Source: Nisaea sp.
GTDB lineage: Bacteria > Pseudomonadota > Alphaproteobacteria > Thalassobaculales > Thalassobaculaceae
Assembly: GCF_034670185.1 (NCBI RefSeq)
Contig: NZ_JAXMNY010000003.1
Coordinates: 372,001 to 436,000 of the forward strand
Direction of reading: 5' to 3'
Length of the DNA stretch: 64,000 nt
The notes below the pieces were generated by a model. The model was not told the DNA's origin. It did not search any database and saw nothing but the letters and a program-made list of their open reading frames with translations. Of this stretch, positions 25,922-33,963 are shown one piece after another. The position numbers and the translations under genes are program-made. How positions within the stretch are numbered: the stretch's first letter is position 1; every line of letters starts with the position of its first letter.

Positions 25922-26215
25922 ATGACGGCGTTTTTTGTAGCTGTGGTTGCAGTCAAGGACCCGGCCAAGATGCAGGACTACTCAAAGCAAGCCGCGGAAA
26001 CCTTCAAGCCGTTTGGCGGTGAAATGGTGATGCGCGGGAAAGCAGGGGCGGTTCTGACCGGCGGTGATGCCAATCATCAGGCGACGGGCATAGCCTCCTT
26101 CCCGAGCATGCAGGACTTGAAAGCCTGGTACGCTTCGGACGCCTATCAGGCGATCATTCCGCTGCGCGAGGAAGCGGCTGACATGACAATCACCGCTTAC
26201 GACGTTCCGTCCTGA
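25922..26215 (+). CDS. DUF1330-family protein
   Basis: A 97-residue protein with a strong GAGGAGA ribosome-binding site. It shows the dimeric alpha/beta-barrel (ferredoxin-like) pattern of DUF1330: FFVAVVAVKDPAKMQDYSKQA, then GGEMVMRGKAGAVL, and the conserved IASFPSMQDLKAWYASDAYQ. Members are common accessory proteins, sometimes next to dehydrogenases or regulators, with no fixed function. Its divergent placement from a TetR regulator with an inverted repeat between them suggests it is a regulated target. Confidence 0.9.
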   Translation: MTAFFVAVVAVKDPAKMQDYSKQAAETFKPFGGEMVMRGKAGAVLTGGDANHQATGIASFPSMQDLKAWYASDAYQAIIPLREEAADMTITAYDVPS

Positions 26216-26346
26216 TCCGTCGCATGAGGCGGCCCGGCACGGCCGCTTCACGTCGGGAGTTGGATCGTTCCGTGAAAAGGCCATGGCCCGGGTGATCCCG
26301 GATGATCTAGGCTTCCCGTGTTGGCAACACTGCAGGTCTGTCGCGC

Positions 26347-27507
26347 ATGAAGATCACAGGCATCCGGAGCCATGTGCTCCAGTACGATCTCGATGAAGAG
26401 CTCGGCTATTCCCAGCAATATTACCTGAAGCGCACCACCCATCTGGTGGAGATCACCACGGACGAGGGGGTGGTTGGCTGGGGCGAGTGTTTCGGTGGCG
26501 GCGATATCGCTTTCGCCAACAAGGCCATCGTTGAACGGGTGATCCAGCCGATGGTGCTCGGCATGGACCCGCTTGAGCGCGAGGTGATCTGGCACAAGGT
26601 CTACAACCTTCTGCGAGATCACGGACAGAAGGGCATGCCGATCCAATCTCTCTCCGGCGTCGATATCGCGCTCTGGGATCTGGCCGGCAAGATCCACGGC
26701 GTGCCGGTCTACCGGTTGCTCGGCGGTGCCTTTCGGGACCGTATCCAGGTCTATGGCTACGGCATGATGCTGCAGAGGGTGCCTGACCTGAAGGAGCGCT
26801 TCGCTGTCGAGAGCGCGGCGATCAGCGCAGCCGGCTACAAGGCCATGAAGATGAAGGTCGGGCGCGGCGTGAAAGAGGACATCGCGCTGGTCGAAACCGT
26901 CCGCGACGCCATTGGCCCCGACATCGGGCTGATGGTTGATGCAAACCATGCCTATACGGCACGGGAAGCGATACCGCTCGGGCGCGAACTGGAGCGGCTC
27001 GGCGTTGCCTGGTTCGAGGAGCCGGTCGCGCCGGAGGACAGGCAGGGCTATCGCGACCTCTGCCTTGCCCTCGACATGCCGATTGCCGGAGGGGAGGGTG
27101 AGTTCACCCGCTGGGGCTTCCGCGATCTGATCCATAACCGCTGCGTCGATGTTCTGCAGCCGGAAGTCTGCGGGCTTGGCGGTATCACTGAATATCTGAA
27201 AGTCCGGGCGCTGGCCGAAGCTCACTTCATGCCGATCGTGAACCATGTCTGGGGCTCGGCAGTGGCCGTCGCAACCAACATGCATCTGCTGGCCGCGTTG
27301 CCGGACCTGCCGGGAGGGGCACACCCGGTCCAGCCGATGCTGGAATATGACACCACGCCGAACCGGTTCCGCGAGGAGTTGCTGACCGAACCGCTCCGGG
27401 TCGGCGAGCAGGTGAAGGAAAGCGGCGGTAGCGTCGGTCTGCCGGGAGGGCCGGGGCTCGGCATCGAGCCGGACCCGGATTTTGTCCGGCACTTTTCTGT
27501 GAGGTAG
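26347..27507 (+). CDS. Mandelate racemase/muconate lactonizing enzyme-family (enolase superfamily) protein
   Basis: A 386-residue enolase-superfamily acid-sugar dehydratase or racemase. The capping domain includes GYSQQYYLKRTTHLVEITTD. In the barrel, the lysine base pair is KMK (Lys168 and Lys170), Mg ligands are Asp198 (VDANHAY), Glu224 (WFEEPV) and Glu250 (AGGEGE), and His300 (IVNHVWGSA) can act as the second base. This KxK/His pattern matches the mandelate racemase subgroup, in which dehydration of aldonic or aldaric acids is common. Neighbours do not define the substrate. Confidence 0.92.
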   Translation: MKITGIRSHVLQYDLDEELGYSQQYYLKRTTHLVEITTDEGVVGWGECFGGGDIAFANKAIVERVIQPMVLGMDPLEREVIWHKVYNLLRDHGQKGMPIQSLSGVDIALWDLAGKIHGVPVYRLLGGAFRDRIQVYGYGMMLQRVPDLKERFAVESAAISAAGYKAMKMKVGRGVKEDIALVETVRDAIGPDIGLMVDANHAYTAREAIPLGRELERLGVAWFEEPVAPEDRQGYRDLCLALDMPIAGGEGEFTRWGFRDLIHNRCVDVLQPEVCGLGGITEYLKVRALAEAHFMPIVNHVWGSAVAVATNMHLLAALPDLPGGAHPVQPMLEYDTTPNRFREELLTEPLRVGEQVKESGGSVGLPGGPGLGIEPDPDFVRHFSVR

Positions 27508-27524
27508 TCAAAAGGGACAAGCGG

Positions 27525-27911
27525 ATGGTTGAAGGAAGTTGCCTCTGCGGAGCTGTGACATATGAGGTGACGGGCGAGGTCGGGGACATCGTGCATTGCC
27601 ATTGCTCCACATGTCGGAAAGCCCATGCCAGTGCCTTTTCCAGCGTAGCCGGGGTCGCCGATGAAGATTTCGTGCTCTCCGGTCGGGAGCACATGAAATC
27701 CTTCGAGTCATCGCCTGGAAAGCTGCGTCATTTCTGCGGCACTTGCGGCTCGCAGATCTATGCGAAGAAACAGGGCACGGGTCATGTCATCCTGCGTCTT
27801 GGGACGCTCGATACGGATCCGGGATCGGAGGAGGTGCGGCACATCTGGCTATCCGACAAGGCGAGCTGGTACGCTCTGCATAACGTGCTGGAAGAGCACG
27901 AGGAGTTCTGA
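27525..27911 (+). CDS. GFA-family (glutathione-dependent formaldehyde-activating enzyme-like) zinc protein
   Basis: A 128-residue protein with the cysteine pattern of the GFA family: GSCLCGAVTYEVTG (CxC), HCHCSTCRKAHAS (CxCxxC) and RHFCGTCGSQIY (CxxC). These bind two zinc ions. The family was named after Gfa of Paracoccus, but most members have no proven formaldehyde role. It follows the enolase-superfamily gene by 17 bp on the same strand and may be co-transcribed. A second, different GFA protein is encoded at 56409-56822. Confidence 0.92.
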   Translation: MVEGSCLCGAVTYEVTGEVGDIVHCHCSTCRKAHASAFSSVAGVADEDFVLSGREHMKSFESSPGKLRHFCGTCGSQIYAKKQGTGHVILRLGTLDTDPGSEEVRHIWLSDKASWYALHNVLEEHEEF

Positions 27912-28023
27912 TCCGGGCCCGTGCACTCGGCTAAATGCAGATCAGGTCTGCCGATTTCCCGTTGGAATCCCTGCCTGCTAGACGATATGAAGAGGCAGAT
28001 TGCAGCCATGGACCAAAAGAGAC

Positions 28024-29004
28024 GTGACTGAGCTTCACCGCATATCCGTCGCACCGATGATGGACTGGACCGACCGGCATGACCGCTATTTCCTGCGGCA
28101 GATCAGCCGGCATGCGGTCCTCTATACCGAGATGGTGACGACTGGCGCCTTGCTGCACGGCGACGCCAAGCGCTTCCTGCGATATGACGCGTCCGAGCAT
28201 CCGCTCGTGCTGCAGCTTGGCGGCAGTGAGCCCGATGCCATGGCCGAGTGTGCCCGTATGGCCGAGGACTGGGGCTATTCGGAAGTGAACATCAATGTCG
28301 GCTGCCCGAGCGACCGGGTGCAGTCCGGCAGTTTTGGTGCCTGTCTGATGCGGGAGCCCGATCTGGTCGCCCGTTGCGTCGAGGCGATGAGCGAGTCCGT
28401 GTCCATTCCTGTCACTGTGAAGTCCCGCATCGGGGTGGACGATCAGGAGCCGGAGACGGTATTGCCGGATTTCATCCGTCAGGTTTCTGACGCCGGGTCT
28501 CGTCACGTGATCGTGCATGCCCGCAAGGCCTGGCTGCAGGGCCTCAGCCCGAAGGAAAACCGGGACGTGCCGCCGCTGGACTATCCGCTGGTCCATGCCA
28601 TGAAGCAGAAGTTTGACGCGCTTCAGATCTCGATCAATGGCGGTATCTCAACGCTCGATGAAGCCGAAGCCCAACTCGCGCATGTCGATGGCGTGATGAT
28701 TGGCCGCGCGGCCTATCAGACACCCTGGGTCCTGGCCGATGTGGATCGCCGGTTCTACGATGCTGGCGAGACGGATCTTACCCCCTGGGATGTGGCGGAT
28801 GCGATGGTGGAATATGCCGCCCGCCGCATGGCTGAGGGCGTGCCGCTGAAGAGTATCACCCGGCATCTGCTTGGACTGTTCCAGGGCTGTGCGGGTGCCC
28901 GCGCGTGGCGCCGCCATCTGTCCGAAAATGCCTTTCGCGAAGATGCCCGACCGGAATTGATCCGTGAGGCGGCGGAGCTGGTGCCGAGGCGGCAGGCGGC
29001 CTGA
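28024..29004 (+). CDS. dusA: tRNA-dihydrouridine(20/20a) synthase
   Basis: An FMN-dependent TIM-barrel enzyme reducing uridines 20/20a of tRNA. Segments match DusA: RISVAPMMDWTDRHDRYFLRQIS, INVGCPSDRVQSGSFGACLM with the catalytic Cys, VTVKSRIGVDDQE, VHARKAWLQGLSPKENRDVPPLDY and ISINGGISTLDEA. The GTG at 28024 (VTELHRISVAPMMDW) gives the N terminus usual for DusA. A TTG at 28000 with AGAGG upstream would add eight residues and cannot be excluded. The stop faces the MFS gene from 1 bp away. Confidence 0.95.
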   Translation: MTELHRISVAPMMDWTDRHDRYFLRQISRHAVLYTEMVTTGALLHGDAKRFLRYDASEHPLVLQLGGSEPDAMAECARMAEDWGYSEVNINVGCPSDRVQSGSFGACLMREPDLVARCVEAMSESVSIPVTVKSRIGVDDQEPETVLPDFIRQVSDAGSRHVIVHARKAWLQGLSPKENRDVPPLDYPLVHAMKQKFDALQISINGGISTLDEAEAQLAHVDGVMIGRAAYQTPWVLADVDRRFYDAGETDLTPWDVADAMVEYAARRMAEGVPLKSITRHLLGLFQGCAGARAWRRHLSENAFREDARPELIREAAELVPRRQAA

Positions 29005-29005
29005 A

Positions 29006-30193
29006 TTAGACCGAAGCCTCGGCTGTCTTCCTTTTCTGCATTCGCCACAGAATGAACAACCCCGGCAGGGCCAGTCCCGAGCAGGCGCCCATCGCGTTAT
29101 AGGCGGCGGTACCGACATCCTCATACATCATGCCGGCAAGCGGCATCGTCATGCCCATCAGCACGCCGCCGGTCAGCGCGTAATAGAGGCTTTGGCCAGT
29201 GGCACCGAGATGATCCGGGATGGCGCGGGTGAGATAAGCCATCGCCCCCAGATGCGCCGCCCCGAAGGTGAGGGCGTGCAGGCATTGTAGCGGCACCAGC
29301 AGCAGCGGATCGTTGGTCAGCGGAGTGAGCGGCCAGCGGATCAGCCCGCCGATAGCGGCGAGGGCGAGGAAGCCGAGCGGGCCGATTTTGCGGGAGAACC
29401 GCCCGGCGAAGGCGAACAGCAGGACTTCGGCGACAACACCGATACCCCAGAGAAACCCGATCATGCTCTCGTCCAGCCCGGCATTGCGCCAGGATATGGA
29501 GCCGAATGCGTAATAGACCGCATGGCTGACCTGAAGCAGCCCGGCAGTGGCGACAAACAGCAGGAAGTCCGGTCGTGCCAGCAGGGAGAGCGGGTTGCTG
29601 CGGCTTGTCGTTGCCGGGCGGGCGCGTTCCGGCATGCCCCAGCAGGCGAACAGGATCGTGCCGACCGCACCGGCGGCAATCCACATGATCCAGCCCGGAT
29701 CGCGGCCCGAGAGGAAGGCGCCTGTCGCAGTCGTTCCGACGATAAAGCTGATGGATCCCCAGAGCCGGACCCGGCCATAATCGAGCTTCGCATCACGCAC
29801 CACGCGGAGCGCGGTATTCTCCATCACCGGCAGGATCGGATTATAGAGCGCGGCAAACAGGCCGCAGAGCAGGGCGATTGGCCAGAACCCGGTGGCGCCG
29901 GTCAGGGCGAGGCAGGTACAGAGCGACAGCATGGCCAGTATGATGGAGAGCCACCGTCCCTGGCCGCGCCGGTCCGCGATATGCGCTACCAGCGGATGCG
30001 AGATCAGTTTTACCCAGAAGACGGCAGCCATGATCGACGCGATCTCAATCGGGCCAAGCCCGCGGCTGTCGAGCCAGACCGGCTGGAACGGCAGCAGAAC
30101 GCCGAACAGCAGGAAGAAGGTGCCGTAGAAGCCGGAAAGCCGAAGGAACAGGCTCCGGCGTTCCGCCGCAGAAATTGCAGCCTCAGCACTCAT
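29006..30193 (-). CDS. MFS transporter of the MFS_1-like (HcaT/LacY-related) group
   Basis: A 395-residue inner-membrane transporter with 12 predicted helices. The opening RLSGFYGTFFLLFGVLLPFQPVWLDSRGLGPIEIASIMA and the HIADRRGQGRW loop (the MFS A-motif position) match the 3-phenylpropionate-transporter-like group. It starts 22 bp after the ferric ABC permease stop on the same strand, so it could be the last gene of the iron operon. Whether it exports a siderophore or carries an unrelated solute cannot be told. Confidence 0.87.
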   Translation of the reverse strand: MSAEAAISAAERRSLFLRLSGFYGTFFLLFGVLLPFQPVWLDSRGLGPIEIASIMAAVFWVKLISHPLVAHIADRRGQGRWLSIILAMLSLCTCLALTGATGFWPIALLCGLFAALYNPILPVMENTALRVVRDAKLDYGRVRLWGSISFIVGTTATGAFLSGRDPGWIMWIAAGAVGTILFACWGMPERARPATTSRSNPLSLLARPDFLLFVATAGLLQVSHAVYYAFGSISWRNAGLDESMIGFLWGIGVVAEVLLFAFAGRFSRKIGPLGFLALAAIGGLIRWPLTPLTNDPLLLVPLQCLHALTFGAAHLGAMAYLTRAIPDHLGATGQSLYYALTGGVLMGMTMPLAGMMYEDVGTAAYNAMGACSGLALPGLFILWRMQKRKTAEASV

Positions 30194-30215
30194 TTTCGGA
30201 CTCGCGATGCCGACC

Positions 30216-31892
30216 TCAGGCGGGGCGGCGATGTCCGGGTCGGGAAGCGGATATCGCGCGGCTCAGAACTATCACCGGCAGGATGCCCGCCGCAATGATC
30301 AGAAGAGCCGGAAGGGCGGCTTCCTCCAAAAGTTCATCCTTGGCGTATTGATAGACAAAGGTTGCCAGCGTCTCGTAATTGAACGGCCGCAACAGAAGCG
30401 TCATCGGCAGTTCCTTCATCACGTCGACGAAGACGAGGACGCCACCCGCCGCCACCGAAGTCCGGATCAACGGAGCAACGATTTCGACCAGGCCTCCGGT
30501 CAATGTGCGCCCCAGGGTCCGGCCAGCCTCAATGAGATTTGACGGTACCCGCTGCAGGCCGGACGCTACCGCTCCATAGCCGACAGCCTGAAAGCGGACA
30601 ACGCAGGCGACCACGACCAATCCGATACCGCTTGTCACCCATCCGCCTTGCGCGTGTCCGAACAGGTATCCGGTAAGCGAGGCCATCCCCCGATCCAGCA
30701 GCCCCGCCGCGGTTACGACGCCAACCGCAAGGATTGTCCCCGGAAAGGCATAACCGATTGACGCCAGAGCCGTCAGTTTGCGGAGGAGAGTGCCGCCGCC
30801 GTAGACGGCGATCAGGCCCATGAAAGTCGCCGACGCAACGACCAGAGCCGCAACCATGGCCGAGAGACTGAGCGAGTTCACCACGGCTTCGGCGGCGACG
30901 CCTGTCATGTCGATCGAGTGCCCTTTCAGGACGAAGCTCAACAGAACGCCGACAGGGATCAGAAATCCGATCGTAATGGGCGTTGAGCAGACGAGAATGC
31001 AAACAACGGCTTTCCATTTGCGCGCCGGAAGGGCCGTCATTGTATTGGCCCTGCGCGACGTGTCGGCGAACCGCCGCCGCGTGCGGGCCATGGTTTCAAG
31101 CGTGAGCAATGCAAGGATCAGAACGAAGGCCACGCAGGCGATCTGTGACGCTGCCGCCAGATTGTTCATACCCAGCCAGACATTGAAGATGCCGAGGGTG
31201 AGGGTCTGGATGGCGAAGAACTCGACGGTGCCGAAGTCGGAAATCGTCTCCATCAGCACCAGCGCCAGCCCCGCGACGATTGCCGGGCGCGCCAGGGGGA
31301 GTGCGATGCCCCAGAACAGGTTGCGGTTGGCCAGACGCCCCGCGTCGAGCAACGACGCTGGTGTCGTCAAAAAGGCGGAACGCGCCATCATGTAGATGTA
31401 GGGATAAAGAACCGCGCCCATCACCAGCGCTGCACCGTGCATCGAGCGGATTTCCGGAAACCAGTAATCGCGTGCGCTGGTCCAGCCGAAAAGCGCGCGC
31501 AGCGCCATCTGCACTGGTCCGGCATATTCCAGGAAGTCCGTATAGGTGTAGGCGATCAGGTAACCGGGCACGGCCGCAGGCAGAAGCAGCATCCATTCGA
31601 ACAACCGGGAGCCGGGGAATTCGTAGCGGGTGACGATCCAGGCCGAACTGACCCCAAAACAGAGACTCACGACCGAGACGCCGGCCATCAGAACCAGAGT
31701 GTTGCCGACATAATAGGGCAACACGGTCGCGGCCAGATGCGACCACAAACCCTCGCTGTCTCCGGCGGCGGCAACGAAAACGGCGGCTATGGGGAAAAGC
31801 AGCACAATCGCCAGCAGCCCGCTGGCCAGAAACAGTGGGTTGGTGAAGGTCCGGACGCCTGTGCGTCCGGGCGCAACTGGTTCTGCTACCAT
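30216..31892 (-). CDS. Ferric iron ABC transporter permease (FbpB/SfuB type)
   Basis: A 558-residue double-length permease with two homologous halves of about six helices each, as in FbpB/SfuB. Two EAA-type loops are visible: LLDAGRLANRNLFWGIALPLARPAIVAGL in the first half and LIEAGRTLGRTLTGGLVEIVAPLIRTSV in the second. The segments VPGYLIAYTYTDFLEYAGPVQ and MKELPMTLLLRPFNYETLATFVYQYA are typical of iron(III) permeases. Its start overlaps the stop of the iron-binding fusion gene by 7 bp, so translation is coupled. No cognate FbpC ATPase lies next to it; the nearby ATPase is ModC. Confidence 0.93.
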   Translation of the reverse strand: MVAEPVAPGRTGVRTFTNPLFLASGLLAIVLLFPIAAVFVAAAGDSEGLWSHLAATVLPYYVGNTLVLMAGVSVVSLCFGVSSAWIVTRYEFPGSRLFEWMLLLPAAVPGYLIAYTYTDFLEYAGPVQMALRALFGWTSARDYWFPEIRSMHGAALVMGAVLYPYIYMMARSAFLTTPASLLDAGRLANRNLFWGIALPLARPAIVAGLALVLMETISDFGTVEFFAIQTLTLGIFNVWLGMNNLAAASQIACVAFVLILALLTLETMARTRRRFADTSRRANTMTALPARKWKAVVCILVCSTPITIGFLIPVGVLLSFVLKGHSIDMTGVAAEAVVNSLSLSAMVAALVVASATFMGLIAVYGGGTLLRKLTALASIGYAFPGTILAVGVVTAAGLLDRGMASLTGYLFGHAQGGWVTSGIGLVVVACVVRFQAVGYGAVASGLQRVPSNLIEAGRTLGRTLTGGLVEIVAPLIRTSVAAGGVLVFVDVMKELPMTLLLRPFNYETLATFVYQYAKDELLEEAALPALLIIAAGILPVIVLSRAISASRPGHRRPA

Positions 31893-33898
31893 CTAACCCG
31901 GTCGATGATCATCTGTGCCTGTGGCGCCAAATCTGCGATGCGTGCAATCGGCATCTGATCTTCCTTGAATGTTCCCCACGACCGGAGTTCATCCGGAATG
32001 TCGACGGCAGGGTTCACCGGATACTCGAAGTTGATTGCGCCGTAAAGCCGTTGGGCTTCGGGCGAGGTCAGGAATTCAAGAAAACGGACGGCTTCGGCTT
32101 TGTTCCGTGAGTGTTTCGCCACGCCGCCGCCGGAGATGTTGATGTGTGTCCCCCGATCTTGCTGATTGGGGAAAATGAGGGTGACGGCATTCGCCCATTC
32201 TCGCTGTGACGGTTTGTCCGAGAATTTCAGTTTGCCGAAATAATAGTTGTTGATGATCGCGATATCGCAGACGCCCTGGAAGATCGCCCGAACCTGTGCG
32301 CGGTCGTTGCCCTGCGGCCGCTGCGCCAGGTTTTGGACGACGCCGCGTGCCCACTTTTCCGCCTCATCCGCGCCGTCGGCATCGATCATGGAAGCAACGA
32401 GCGCGCGGTTGTATACGTGGCTCCCGGGGCGCGAACAGATGCGGCCTTCCCATTGCGGATCGCTGAGGTCCTCGTAGCGGGAGATTTTGCGCACATCTTC
32501 GACGTCCTTCGAGATCGCGATCACGCGGGCCCGTTTGGAGAAGGCGAACCAATGATTTTTCGGGTCGCGCAGATGTGCCGGGATGTTCTTCTGGAGCACG
32601 GGGGAGTCGACGGCGGAAAGCAGGTCCTTGTCGGCATAGACATGGAGCCTTCCGATATCCACCGTGAGGATGACGTCTGCCGGACTGCTCTCGCCTTCCG
32701 CCTGGAGGCGCTGGGCGAGCCCGCGCGAGGCATAGACGATATTCACCTTGGTCCCGGTCTGCTCGGTAAAGGCGTCGATGAAAGGCTGGATCAGAAAGGG
32801 CTGCCGGTGGGAGTAAATATTCAGTTCCTGCTGCGAGAACGCATATCCGGCCGTGGTCAGAACCAGGAGCAGAAACATCAAGCCCCCGGCTACAGTGCGC
32901 CGAAGAGCTGTCGATAGCATGGACGACATCAGGAACAGTCCTTTCCTCGCCGAGCGCCGCACACACTGCGCGGCCTCGAAAACGGGCGTGATATAAAGCG
33001 ATTTGAGTGCATGCGGCGTCGGCGCTTCTTGTTCGGTAACACCGAACGAGACCGGCTTCCAGCGCCCCGCTAGGCACAGGCTGCCGCCAACCCAATCCCA
33101 TATCGCCAGCACCGCGCCAAAATTCTTGTCGTAGTGCTCGGGCGCGATGGAATGGTGGATCTGGTGTTGAGCAGGCGAGATTAAAAGGCGTTCGACCCAG
33201 CGGCCGTAGGAGATCCAGACATGGGAATGCCGGAGGTTAGAGCCGGCGGCGTTGAATATGAAGAGAACCGCATTCGCGCCAAGGATCGTGACCAGTTCTG
33301 CACGGCCGCCGAAAAAGTAGATGAAGATCGCAACGACAGCGCCTTGAACAAGGATGCCGCGCAAGGCGAAAATCACGCCTTCAACCGGGTGTGTCCGGTA
33401 AACGGTCAGTGGTGTCAATGTCTCGGCGGAATGGTGGACCTTGTGAAAACACCAGAGCAGGGGCCAGCGGTGCAGAGCCCTGTGTGTCAGGTATTTCGCC
33501 AGATCGTCCAAAAGGAAGAGAGTGAGGGTGAACAGCGTGCCGACGGCCCATACCGGAGCGTCCGGCCAAATCAGGGTCCGCCCGTCCATCCATATGTGCA
33601 GTCCCTCGAAGATCACGGTCGCGACGGCAAGCTTCGAGAGAAGGCGGGGCATCACCCCCATCAGAACGGCCTGATTGATCAACAGGACCTTGTAGTCGGC
33701 CTTTGCCGAGGATGACCACCAGACACGCCGTCCGAACGCATCCTTCAGTGCCTGACGCCAATGTCCCGGCGTGGTCAGAATATAGAAGACTGCGGCAAGC
33801 AAGATCGCGCCAGCCAGATAGCCCAGGAAAACCCGCTTCTCCGGGTTCCAGAAAGGAGCGATGACCTGCTCTATGTAGCTGTATAGGACGTCGTCCAT
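31886..33898 (-). CDS. In-frame fusion: fatty-acid-hydroxylase/sterol-desaturase-like membrane protein plus FbpA-type ferric-iron-binding protein
   Basis: One uninterrupted 670-codon frame. Residues 1 to about 310 are a membrane di-iron hydroxylase-like protein: several helices plus His clusters HRALH, FHKVHHSAETLTPLTVYRTHP and HQIHHSIAPEHY. From residue 324 a new signal-peptide-like stretch appears (TVAGGLMFLLLVLTTAGYAFS), followed by a complete iron(III)-binding protein: LNIYSHRQPFLIQPFIDAFTEQTG, VDIGRLHVYADKDLL, and paired tyrosines in INNYYFGKL. No stop separates the halves. An ATG at 32929 with AGGAAAGGA upstream could give the binding protein alone, secreted normally. The start is set at 33898; a GTG at 33946 is possible. 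The permease follows with overlap. Confidence 0.85.
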   Translation of the reverse strand: MDDVLYSYIEQVIAPFWNPEKRVFLGYLAGAILLAAVFYILTTPGHWRQALKDAFGRRVWWSSSAKADYKVLLINQAVLMGVMPRLLSKLAVATVIFEGLHIWMDGRTLIWPDAPVWAVGTLFTLTLFLLDDLAKYLTHRALHRWPLLWCFHKVHHSAETLTPLTVYRTHPVEGVIFALRGILVQGAVVAIFIYFFGGRAELVTILGANAVLFIFNAAGSNLRHSHVWISYGRWVERLLISPAQHQIHHSIAPEHYDKNFGAVLAIWDWVGGSLCLAGRWKPVSFGVTEQEAPTPHALKSLYITPVFEAAQCVRRSARKGLFLMSSMLSTALRRTVAGGLMFLLLVLTTAGYAFSQQELNIYSHRQPFLIQPFIDAFTEQTGTKVNIVYASRGLAQRLQAEGESSPADVILTVDIGRLHVYADKDLLSAVDSPVLQKNIPAHLRDPKNHWFAFSKRARVIAISKDVEDVRKISRYEDLSDPQWEGRICSRPGSHVYNRALVASMIDADGADEAEKWARGVVQNLAQRPQGNDRAQVRAIFQGVCDIAIINNYYFGKLKFSDKPSQREWANAVTLIFPNQQDRGTHINISGGGVAKHSRNKAEAVRFLEFLTSPEAQRLYGAINFEYPVNPAVDIPDELRSWGTFKEDQMPIARIADLAPQAQMIIDRVRW

Positions 33899-33963
33899 GG
33901 CTGATGACACTCGAATATGGCCGGCGGGAGCCTGCGTTGACAGCACCCGCCGGATGGTTGAAT

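Noticed and set aside
26248..27492. Minus-strand open frame of 414 codons
   Set aside because: Exactly antisense to the enolase-superfamily gene, whose catalytic residues are all present; no homology in the antisense frame.
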